Shown: positions 1 through 5,819 of the stretch, in pieces | Layout of the letters: each line of letters opens with the position of its first letter | Numbering within the stretch: the first letter of the stretch is position 1 | The notes under the pieces: model-generated | Told to the model about the DNA's origin: nothing | Database searches by the model: none | The model's input: only the letters and a program-made list of their open reading frames with translations | Made by a program: the position numbers and the translations under genes | Assembly: GCA_036562265.1 (NCBI GenBank) | Contig: DATCKS010000009.1 | Span: 1 to 8,511, forward strand | From: DASVDK01 sp036562265 [NCBI: Thermodesulfobacteriota bacterium] | GTDB lineage: Bacteria > DASVDK01 | Direction of reading: 5' to 3' | DNA: 8,511 nucleotides

Positions 1-2
1 AT

Positions 3-78
3 TGGTGGGCAGTCCCGGAATCGAACCGGGGACACCAGGATTTTCAGTCCTGTGCTCTACCAGCTGAGCTAACTGCCC
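3..78 (-). tRNA. tRNA-Phe(GAA), complete, CCA encoded
   Basis: Read on the minus strand the sequence folds into a perfect cloverleaf: acceptor stem GGGCAGT/ACTGCCC (7 bp), U8-A9, D stem GCTC/GAGC with an 8-nt loop containing GG, anticodon stem CAGGA/TCCTG, 7-nt loop CTGAAAA, 5-nt variable loop, T stem CCCGG/CCGGG and T loop TTCGATT. The anticodon is GAA (window positions 45-43), which decodes phenylalanine UUC/UUU. The discriminator is A and the CCA end is encoded at positions 5-3, giving 76 nt in total. No mismatch is seen in any stem, so the gene looks functional. A promoter lies about 60 nt upstream (139-166). Whatever follows its 3' end lies outside the window. Confidence 0.97.
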
Positions 79-101
79 ACGGAAGGGGTCGCATGCGCGG
101 G

Positions 102-125
102 GAGCGGCCTCGTTCGGGGCCGCTC
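102..125. other. Stem-loop in the tRNA-Phe leader
   Basis: GAGCGGCC (102-109) and GGCCGCTC (118-125) form a perfect 8-bp stem with an 8-nt loop. It lies between the predicted tRNA promoter and the tRNA, so it would be transcribed in the 5' leader and could guide leader processing. No U-tract follows on either strand, so it is not a classical terminator. Confidence 0.4.
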
Positions 126-126
126 G

Positions 127-138
127 GAAGGGCCCTTC
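127..138. repeat. 12-bp palindrome GAAGGGCCCTTC at the tRNA start region
   Basis: GAAGGGCCCTTC is a perfect palindrome placed directly between the predicted -10 box of the tRNA-Phe promoter (139-144) and the leader, so it spans the expected transcription start. This is where a repressor or a stringent-response discriminator would act, but no regulator can be named. It may also be chance in GC-rich DNA. Confidence 0.35.
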
Positions 139-166
139 ATCGTAGCGCTGCACTGGCTCCCGTCAA
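139..166 (-). promoter_or_regulatory. Probable sigma-70-type promoter of tRNA-Phe
   Basis: On the minus strand there is TTGACG (166-161), a 16-nt spacer and TACGAT (144-139), matching the -35 consensus at 5 of 6 and the -10 at 4 of 6 bases. A start site about 7 nt beyond the -10 falls near 132, giving a leader of about 54 nt before the mature tRNA 5' end at 78. This fits a tRNA precursor trimmed by RNase P. A 12-nt perfect palindrome immediately follows the -10 box. Confidence 0.65.
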
Positions 167-239
167 GCCCGGCCGGGGTCGGACCACGAGGTTCGGGGGA
201 GCCGCCGGAGCCCTCAGGCGGCCCGCCGAAGACCGGGTA

Positions 240-286
240 GCCCTTGGGCCGCACGAGGTAGTGCGCCGGCCGTAGTGCCCAAGGGC
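240..286. repeat. 10-bp perfect inverted repeat with nested hairpin
   Basis: GCCCTTGGGC (240-249) is the exact reverse complement of GCCCAAGGGC (277-286). Directly inside the left arm is a second stem, CGCAC (250-254) with GTGCG (261-265), loop GAGGTA. The remaining 11 nt (266-276) would be a single-stranded or GC-paired segment. The arrangement would fold the same way on either strand. There is no U-tract, so a simple intrinsic terminator is unlikely. Structured RNA or a protein-binding site are alternatives. Confidence 0.45.
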
Positions 287-331
287 CTGGCCCCGATGGT
301 CTGCGAGCGCCGGCGCGCTGCCCGGCGTCTT

Positions 332-349
332 GCCCCTATAGCCCCTATA
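332..349. repeat. 9-bp tandem duplication GCCCCTATA x2
   Basis: Two exact head-to-tail copies of GCCCCTATA occupy 332-340 and 341-349, followed by AAGGAAAGG. This is one of the few A/T-containing patches in the gap. TATAAA-like and, on the other strand, TATAGG-like hexamers occur here, but neither has a -35 partner at proper spacing. Confidence 0.6.
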
Positions 350-378
350 AAGGAAAGGTCCGCGCCGCGTGCGAGCTG

Positions 379-480
379 GGGGCCTTCCAGGCGAGGTTCT
401 GCAGCCTCCGGCGATGCCGGCGTTCATCCCCGGTGGAGGGCCGGGCCGCAGATCCGAAAGTCGGAGCTCCGGAAGGCCTC
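379..480. other. Candidate multi-hairpin structured element
   Basis: GGCCTTCC (381-388) pairs with GGAAGGCC (471-478); a G-U and a G-C pair could extend this to 10 bp. Four local hairpins fall inside: 393-398/403-408 (6 bp with one G-U), 409-412/416-419 (loop GAT), 429-433/441-445, and 453-457/461-465 (loop AAG). The layout looks like a closed multi-branch RNA. In DNA of this GC content inverted repeats of 8 bp are expected by chance in a stretch this long, so the evidence is weak. Confidence 0.2.
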
Positions 481-650
481 GTGGGATCGCACGGGCGCAC
501 GGCGTCCGGCGAGCGCCCGCCACCTGTCGCACGTCGAGTCGCCCCGGCGCCGCCGCCGACGAGGCGCCGAGACGCGTGCGGCACGGCCGGGCGCCGCGGC
601 AGGGGCGTGCCGGATGCGGGTCAGGGCTGCCCGATGGAGCGGGCGGTGCG

Positions 651-679
651 TTGACCGCCTGCTACAACCCTGTTATACG
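651..679 (+). promoter_or_regulatory. Promoter of the ABC ATPase gene, predicted leaderless
   Basis: TTGACC (651-656), a 17-nt spacer and TATACG (674-679) form a good -35/-10 pair (5 of 6 and 4 of 6 consensus bases), with an extended -10 TGT at 671-673. The expected start site is near 686-688, and the ATG of the ATPase is at 688. No Shine-Dalgarno-like purine run precedes the ATG. The transcript is therefore probably leaderless or nearly so. Confidence 0.65.
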
Positions 680-687
680 TGTGCGAC

Positions 688-1422
688 ATGCCGATCATCG
701 AGTTCCGGCAGGTCCACAAGTACTTCGGCAAGCTCCACGTCCTGAACGACATCACCCTGTCGGTCGACAAGGGCGAGGTGGTGGTCGTCTGCGGGCCGTC
801 GGGGTCGGGCAAGAGCACGCTGATCCGGTGCATCAACCGGCTCGAGGGGATCGACTCGGGGGACATCGTCGTCGACGGCATGTCGCTCACCGACCCGAAG
901 ATCGACCTTCGGGCGCTCCGCACCGAAGTCGGGATGGTCTTCCAGCAGTTCAACCTCTACCCGCACATGACGGCGCTCAAGAACATCACGCTGGCGCCGA
1001 TGAAGGTGCGGGGGATGTCGGAGGAGCAGGCCCGGGCGGTCGCGATGGACCTCCTCGAGAAGGTCGGCATCCCGGAGAAGGCCGACGCCTACCCGGCCCA
1101 GCTCTCGGGCGGGCAGCAGCAGCGGGTCGCCATCGCGCGGGCGCTGGCGATGCAGCCGAAGGTCATGCTCTTCGACGAGCCGACCTCGGCCCTCGACCCG
1201 GAGATGATCAACGAGGTGCTCGACGTCATGACGGCGCTTGCCCGCGAGGGGATGACGATGATCGTCGTGACGCACGAGATGGGCTTCGCCCGCCGGGTGT
1301 CGGACCGGATCGTCTTCATGGACCAGGGCCAGATCCTGGAGGTCGGCACCCCGGAGACCTTCTTCACCCAGCCGAAGCACGAGCGGCTGAAGACCTTCCT
1401 CGGGAAGATCCTCACCCATTGA
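688..1422 (+). CDS. Polar amino acid ABC transporter, ATP-binding protein (GlnQ/GltL type)
   Basis: This 244-residue protein is the cytoplasmic ATPase that powers an amino-acid uptake transporter of the polar amino acid (PAAT) class. The motifs appear in order: Walker [10 protein letters not shown] (36-44), Q-loop [11 protein letters not shown] (Q86), signature LSGGQQQR (139-146), Walker B VMLFDEP (D163, E164), D-loop SALD (167-170) and H-loop H196 in VVTHEMGFA. The stretch [18 protein letters not shown] (47-64) and the total length are typical of GlnQ/GltL/HisP relatives. I chose ATG 688; a GTG at 679 would lie in the -10 box. No permease or binding-protein gene is in the window: upstream is about 600 nt of non-coding DNA and downstream genes converge. 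It is therefore an orphan ATPase with its own promoter, serving partners encoded elsewhere. The exact substrate (glutamine, glutamate or other) cannot be read from the ATPase. Confidence 0.93.
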   Translation: MPIIEFRQVHKYFGKLHVLNDITLSVDKGEVVVVCGPSGSGKSTLIRCINRLEGIDSGDIVVDGMSLTDPKIDLRALRTEVGMVFQQFNLYPHMTALKNITLAPMKVRGMSEEQARAVAMDLLEKVGIPEKADAYPAQLSGGQQQRVAIARALAMQPKVMLFDEPTSALDPEMINEVLDVMTALAREGMTMIVVTHEMGFARRVSDRIVFMDQGQILEVGTPETFFTQPKHERLKTFLGKILTH

Positions 1423-1424
1423 CC

Positions 1425-1450
1425 TCGGGGCGGCGACACCCCGACGCCGC
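1425..1450. terminator. Putative bidirectional terminator between convergent genes, two competing stems
   Basis: Three bases after the ATPase stop, TCGGGG (1425-1430) pairs with CCCCGA (1439-1444) over an 8-nt loop. An alternative stem, GCGGCG (1430-1435) with CGCCGC (1445-1450), shares bases with the first, so only one can form. It sits in the 38-nt gap between the converging ATPase gene and the minus-strand small ORF, the right place for shared termination. No U-tract follows, so termination may be weak or need a factor. Confidence 0.4.
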
Positions 1451-1460
1451 GCCCGCCATC

Positions 1461-1568
1461 TTACGTCGACCTGACGATCGCGGTCTTGCCCTCCTGCACG
1501 TCGATCACGAGGCGCGCCGAGCGCTCGCACCGGACGGGGACGGTCGTCCCGGTGACGGTCCGGGTCAC
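1461..1568 (-). CDS. Probable 35-residue small protein, last gene of the prmA operon
   Basis: A GTG start (1568-1566) overlaps the TGA stop of the RDD gene as GTGA, a translational-coupling layout like the ATGA junction one gene earlier. The ORF runs to TAA at 1463-1461. All 34 codons between start and stop end in G or C, while 14 have A or T in the second position, as in a real high-GC gene. This periodicity begins at the stop codon and changes phase at the RDD overlap, which argues against a plus-strand gene. The peptide starts (M)TRTVTGTTVPVRC, has one Cys (C14) and ends in a strand-like stretch LVIDVQEGKTAIVR. There is no membrane segment or signal peptide. I do not recognise the family and assign no function. 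A frameshifted tail of the RDD protein is an alternative, but the RDD domain ends normally. Confidence 0.5.
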   Translation of the reverse strand: MTRTVTGTTVPVRCERSARLVIDVQEGKTAIVRST

Positions 1569-2749
1569 GGCGCGCGCACGACGACGGTTCCGGCGAGCTT
1601 GTCGTGCCAGGCCTGCTTCCGGGGGTCGAAGGCGGCCCAGATGTAGCCGACGAAGACGAGGAACATCGCCAGGACGCCGAGGGCGCCGGTGAGGAGCGGT
1701 TGCTGCAGGACGAGGCTGCCGACCGCCACGACGGCGGCCAGCATCGTGGCGACGATGACGCCGGGGACGAGTTCGAGCCCGTAGCCGAGGAACCGCAGGA
1801 AGGCGCGCCCGCCGGTCACGGGGCGGCCGTCGACGGAGACGACCTTGAGCCGCAGGACGAGCTTGCCCGGCGTGCCGCCCGCCGCCCACGTGAAGAAGAC
1901 GAAGTAGACGGCGAGGAGCGCCAGCTCGAACGCCGCGAAGTAGGCGCGCAGGTTCTGCAGGTTCTCCGTCGCGCCGGCCGGGTCGATGACGGCGCCGGGA
2001 CCGCCGAGCAGGAGCAACGTGGCGATCGAGGTCCCGATGAGCACGGCCAGGATGATGGTCCAGTCGACGATCATCGCGAGCAGGCGCACCCAGAAGCCGG
2101 CGTACTCCGGTTCGGTCGTCGCGGCCGGCGCGGGGGAGGCGGCGGCGGGCGGCGGAGCCGCGGGGGGCCACCGCCGCATGCCGGCCACCGTGTCGGTGGC
2201 GAAGGGGCGCGGGCGCGGCGCGGCCGCCGGCCGGACGTCACCGGGGCCGCCGTACGGGGGGGCGTCGAGGTCGAGCGTGTGACCGGCCGCCGGCGGCGGA
2301 GAGGGCGGCTCGGCGGGAGCGGCGGGCGGCTCGACCGGGGCCGGCCGGGCCGGCGCGGGCGATGCGGGCGAAAGCGGCGGCGCGTGGCCGGCAGGCGGCA
2401 CAGGCGGCTCGGGGACGGTCCGGGGCGGCGCCGGCGGCGCCGGCGGCGCGTAGGGGGCCGGCCGCTCGGCCGACTCGCGGGCGGCGAGGTGCCGCGGGTC
2501 GCGGTCGCCCGCCGTGAGGGCGCGGGCACGCAGCGCCTCGGCGGCGGGGTCGGGGCGCGGCGCGGTCTGGCCGGAAGGCGGCGCCGGCCGCGGCTCGATG
2601 TCGCGCTCGTCGAGTTCGAGGACGAGACCGGTGTCGTCGTCGGCGTCGCCGCCGAGGGTCTTGTCGAGAGTGGCCGCGAGCGCGGCGCCGCAGCGGCGGC
2701 AGGTCGCCCGCGAGTCGAGGTTGCGGAAGCCGCAGACGCGACAGGTCAT
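1565..2749 (-). CDS. Zinc-ribbon / proline-rich / RDD-domain membrane protein
   Basis: This is a 394-residue membrane protein of unknown function with three parts. Residues 3-20 hold a zinc-ribbon-like knuckle, C3-x2-C6 and C17-x2-C20. Residues about 95-215 are a low-complexity Pro/Ala linker including a 9-nt DNA repeat (2424-2450) coding APP units. Residues 217-394 form an RDD domain: R222 and D229 in the first membrane segment (about 222-248), further segments near 268-290, 325-345 and 352-374, the GTPGKLVLRLKVVSVDG loop after the second, and a closing D-x-KQAWHDKLAGT motif (D383). RDD proteins are multi-pass and mostly of unknown role, though transport has been suggested for some. The Cys knuckle and linker probably face the cytoplasm. 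The ATG overlaps the rsmE stop as ATGA, so a much longer in-frame reading reaching into rsmE is rejected. A pool of Zn-ribbon-headed RDD proteins occurs in Gram-positive-like and Chloroflexota genomes. Confidence 0.85.
   Translation of the reverse strand: MTCRVCGFRNLDSRATCRRCGAALAATLDKTLGGDADDDTGLVLELDERDIEPRPAPPSGQTAPRPDPAAEALRARALTAGDRDPRHLAARESAERPAPYAPPAPPAPPRTVPEPPVPPAGHAPPLSPASPAPARPAPVEPPAAPAEPPSPPPAAGHTLDLDAPPYGGPGDVRPAAAPRPRPFATDTVAGMRRWPPAAPPPAAASPAPAATTEPEYAGFWVRLLAMIVDWTIILAVLIGTSIATLLLLGGPGAVIDPAGATENLQNLRAYFAAFELALLAVYFVFFTWAAGGTPGKLVLRLKVVSVDGRPVTGGRAFLRFLGYGLELVPGVIVATMLAAVVAVGSLVLQQPLLTGALGVLAMFLVFVGYIWAAFDPRKQAWHDKLAGTVVVRAP
2424..2450. repeat. 9-bp tandem repeat GGCGGCGCC, three copies inside the RDD gene
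   Basis: Three consecutive copies of GGCGGCGCC, the last with one changed base, encode the APPAPPAPP run (residues 101-109) of the proline-rich linker on the minus strand. Such in-frame repeats can change copy number by slippage without breaking the frame. Confidence 0.75.
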
Positions 2750-3498
2750 CGCTCGATCTCGTAGGCCAGGACCGCGAGCGCGGCGAGCGCCGCGGTCTCG
2801 GCGCGGAGGACACGGGGCCCGAGCCCCACCCAGAGGTATCCGGCGGCCCTGGCCGCCTCGGCCTCCTCGGGGGCGAAGCCGCCCTCGGGGCCGAGGAGCG
2901 CGACGACGGTCCGGCCGCGCGACAGCCCGCCGGCCAGCACGTCGGCGAGCCTGGCCACGTCGCCGGCGCCGCGCGCCGCCCCCTCGTGGAAGCAGAGACG
3001 CAGGGCGCCGGGGAAGGGGCGCGCGAGGAATCGATCGAGCGGCTCCACCGGGTGGATGGTCGGCAGGTCGCCGCGCTCGCACTGCTCGGCCGCCTCGATG
3101 GCGATCCGGCGCCACCGTGCGACGCGCGACGGGCCGCCGTCCTCCACGCGCGGCACCGACCGTCGCGTGAGGAGCGGGTGGATGGCCGCCGCGCCGAGTT
3201 CGGTCGCCTTCTGGACCACGAGGTCGAGCTTCGCCCCCTTCGTGAGGGCCGGCGCGAGCACGACGCCGGTGCCATTGACGGTCGCGGGCCCTTCCCGGAC
3301 GATCTCCGCCCGGGCCTCGCCGCGGAGGTCGCGGAGCACGGCGGCGTACTCGAGGCCGGTCCCGTCGAGGAGCGTCACCTCGGCGCCCGGCGCGAGCCGC
3401 AGGACGCTTCGAAGATAGCGCGCCTGGTCGCGCGGGAGCCGGACGAGACGCCCGGTCTCGTCGACCCAGTGGCGCTCGATGAAGAGCCGTGGGGTCAC
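2746..3498 (-). CDS. rsmE: 16S rRNA (uracil1498-N3)-methyltransferase RsmE
   Basis: RsmE uses S-adenosylmethionine to methylate N3 of U1498 in helix 44 of 16S rRNA, acting on the assembled 30S subunit. The protein is 250 residues, the usual size. It has an N-terminal PUA-like part (RLFI...LPRDQARYLRSVLRL, residues 5-35) and a SPOUT (trefoil-knot) catalytic part with VQKATELG (95-102), EAAEQCERGDLP (135-146), LLGPEGGF (201-208) and LGPRVLRAETA (226-236), all hallmarks of the family. I chose the GTG at 3498, one base after the prmA stop (TAG-G-GTG), because a GGAG (3509-3506) lies 7 nt upstream; an upstream start at 3531 would add 11 unconserved residues inside prmA. The prmA-rsmE pairing is common in bacteria. 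Its stop overlaps the next ATG, indicating coupled translation. Confidence 0.95.
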   Translation of the reverse strand: MTPRLFIERHWVDETGRLVRLPRDQARYLRSVLRLAPGAEVTLLDGTGLEYAAVLRDLRGEARAEIVREGPATVNGTGVVLAPALTKGAKLDLVVQKATELGAAAIHPLLTRRSVPRVEDGGPSRVARWRRIAIEAAEQCERGDLPTIHPVEPLDRFLARPFPGALRLCFHEGAARGAGDVARLADVLAGGLSRGRTVVALLGPEGGFAPEEAEAARAAGYLWVGLGPRVLRAETAALAALAVLAYEIER

Positions 3499-3499
3499 C

Positions 3500-4396
3500 C
3501 TAGCGCTCCAGCACGAGCGCCGCCCAGGCAAGGCCGCTCGCGTCGGTCTCGACGAGGCGGCGCGCCTCGCGCATGCCGGCGGCCGCGTACGCGGCGGCGA
3601 CGGCGTCGGCGTCGGTCGCGAGAAGGCCCGAGAGGACCACCTGGCCGCCCGGCCGCACGCGCGCGGCGATCCCCCCGGCCATCCGGACGAGCGGCTCGGC
3701 GAGGATGTTGGCGACGACGAGGTCGAAGCTTCCCTCGCACGCGTCGAGGTCGCCGGTGACGATCTCGACCGACCCGCCCACGCCGTTCAGCGCGACGTTC
3801 TCGGCGGCCACGGCGGTGGCGACCGGGTCGATGTCGGCGGCGAGCACGCGCGCGGCGCCGAGCCTCGCGGCGGCGATCGCGAGGATGCCCGACCCGGTGC
3901 CGAGGTCGAGCACGACCTGGCCGGCGGGCGGCCTGGCGGCGAGGGCGGCGAGGCAGAGGCGGGTGGAGGCGTGGGCGCCGGTGCCGAACGCCATGCCGGG
4001 GTCGAGGCGGATTACCGTCTCGCCCGGGCCGGCTGCGTAGGGATCCCAGGTGGGCGCGACGACGATGCCGGGCGCCACGCGCGCGGCGCGGACCCCCCGC
4101 TTCCAGGTCTCGACCCAGTCGACCTCGGGGACGGCGCGCCGCTCCACCGTGGCGGCGGGGCCGAGCAGGCGGGCGGCGTGGGCGGCGGCGGCGGACATCC
4201 GGTGGTCCAGATCGGCGTCGTTCGGAAAGTACGCGAGCAGGCGCCCCTCGGGCTCCTCGAGCCCGGCGGCCCCGAGGCCCATAAGGAGGGCGGTCAGGCT
4301 GTCGACCGCGTCCGGCGATGCCTCCGGCGGCAGGCCGACGACGAGACAGGTCCACCCGGCGGTTCCGACACCTGACGCCGCCGACGTGCAGTTCAT
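3500..4396 (-). CDS. prmA: Ribosomal protein L11 methyltransferase PrmA
   Basis: PrmA trimethylates lysine and N-terminal amino groups of ribosomal protein L11 with S-adenosylmethionine. The 298-residue protein has an N-terminal substrate-recognition domain (about 15-90), the linker signature VDWVETWKRG (92-101), the family hallmark LDPGMAFGTGAHAST (131-145), and a class I methyltransferase fold with motif I VLDLGTGSG (162-170), the acidic end of strand 2 AADID (187-191), the catalytic NILAEPL motif (230-236) and GGQVVLSGLL (250-259). The start ATG at 4396 has no Shine-Dalgarno sequence, but a promoter whose expected start site coincides with it, so leaderless translation is likely. It is the first gene of a four-gene minus-strand operon (prmA, rsmE, RDD protein, small ORF). 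The first ten or so residues (MNCTSAASGV) are not family-typical, so a slightly later start cannot be excluded. Confidence 0.95.
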   Translation of the reverse strand: MNCTSAASGVGTAGWTCLVVGLPPEASPDAVDSLTALLMGLGAAGLEEPEGRLLAYFPNDADLDHRMSAAAAHAARLLGPAATVERRAVPEVDWVETWKRGVRAARVAPGIVVAPTWDPYAAGPGETVIRLDPGMAFGTGAHASTRLCLAALAARPPAGQVVLDLGTGSGILAIAAARLGAARVLAADIDPVATAVAAENVALNGVGGSVEIVTGDLDACEGSFDLVVANILAEPLVRMAGGIAARVRPGGQVVLSGLLATDADAVAAAYAAAGMREARRLVETDASGLAWAALVLER

Positions 4397-4402
4397 CCAA
4401 AG

Positions 4403-4431
4403 AAGCTAGCAAAATCAGGGAGCTATCACAA
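4403..4431 (-). promoter_or_regulatory. Promoter of the prmA operon, predicted leaderless
   Basis: On the minus strand TTGTGA (4431-4426), a 17-nt spacer and TAGCTT (4408-4403) form a -35/-10 pair, with an extended -10 TGC just upstream of the hexamer. The consensus match is moderate (4 of 6 and 3 of 6), but the local sequence is the most A/T-rich in the region. Six bases separate the -10 from the prmA ATG, so transcription should begin at or next to the A of the start codon. Confidence 0.5.
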
Positions 4432-4450
4432 GGCAGAGGCAGGCCGGCGC

Positions 4451-4480
4451 TTGACATCGACCTTGCGGCACGGCTACGGT
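4451..4480 (+). promoter_or_regulatory. Promoter of the gdh operon
   Basis: TTGACA (4451-4456, perfect -35), an 18-nt spacer and TACGGT (4475-4480; matches T, A and final T) form the promoter. Initiation near 4487 would leave a short leader that includes the ribosome binding site at 4497-4502. Only 19 bp separate this -35 from the -35 of the divergent prmA promoter. Confidence 0.6.
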
Positions 4481-4496
4481 ACGCGGGTTCACCTCG

Positions 4497-4502
4497 AGGA
4501 GG
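4497..4502 (+). promoter_or_regulatory. Shine-Dalgarno AGGAGG of glutamate dehydrogenase
   Basis: A perfect AGGAGG lies 11 nt before the ATG at 4514. It decides the start: an in-frame TTG at 4451 is part of the -35 box and would be upstream of the transcription start. This is the only full-consensus ribosome binding site at the head of a transcription unit in the window. Confidence 0.75.
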
Positions 4503-4513
4503 ACACGTTCGTC

Positions 4514-5818
<1,305 letters not shown>

Positions 5819-5819
5819 C

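Larger units (their letters stand above)
145..650. other. Long non-coding stretch between tRNA-Phe and the ABC ATPase gene
   Basis: I find no supportable gene here. Open frames exist on both strands, but their translations are low-complexity Arg/Ala/Gly/Pro-rich strings with no motif, and third positions do not show the strong G/C bias of the real genes nearby. The stretch contains the tRNA promoter spacer and -35 box at its left edge, a 10-bp inverted repeat with a nested hairpin (240-286), a 9-bp tandem duplication in an A/T-richer patch (332-349), and a set of hairpins enclosed by an 8-bp inverted repeat (381-478). About 500 bp without genes is unusual in so compact a window, so an RNA gene or a decayed gene is possible. 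I cannot identify one. Confidence 0.55.

Noticed and set aside
3-78. tRNA-Phe as an integration (att) site
   Set aside because: No direct repeat of the tRNA 3' end and no integrase gene is seen; the 3' side lies outside the window.
69-584. Several open frames on both strands in the gap after tRNA-Phe
   Set aside because: They overlap each other or the tRNA, lack codon-position bias and known motifs, and are expected in GC-rich DNA where stops are rare.
679-687. GTG start three codons upstream of the ATPase ATG
   Set aside because: It overlaps the predicted -10 box and would not be transcribed; ATG 688 gives the usual N-terminus for the family.
369-1646. Long plus-strand open frame of about 425 codons across the ATPase gene
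   Set aside because: It is a shadow frame of the ATPase gene; its translation is Arg/Gly/Pro-rich without motifs, while the other frame carries all ABC ATPase motifs.
1604-2764. Plus-strand open frame of 386 codons opposite the RDD gene
   Set aside because: Its translation is a low-complexity Arg/Gly repeat produced by the proline-rich linker on the minus strand.
1565-3115. Minus-strand frame joining the RDD protein to 122 codons upstream
   Set aside because: The extra part is antisense-free but overlaps rsmE in another frame and has no domain. The ATG at 2749 overlapping the rsmE stop and followed by the CxxC knuckle is the natural start.
3499-3531. Longer N-terminus for RsmE
   Set aside because: It would overlap prmA and add residues absent from the family; GTG 3498 has a GGAG 7 nt upstream.
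3495-4457. Minus-strand 320-codon frame overlapping prmA
   Set aside because: Its translation is Arg-rich and motif-free; prmA in the neighbouring frame has all family signatures.
4451-4513. Longer N-terminus for glutamate dehydrogenase from TTG 4451
   Set aside because: The TTG is the first part of the -35 hexamer and precedes the expected transcription start; AGGAGG points to ATG 4514.
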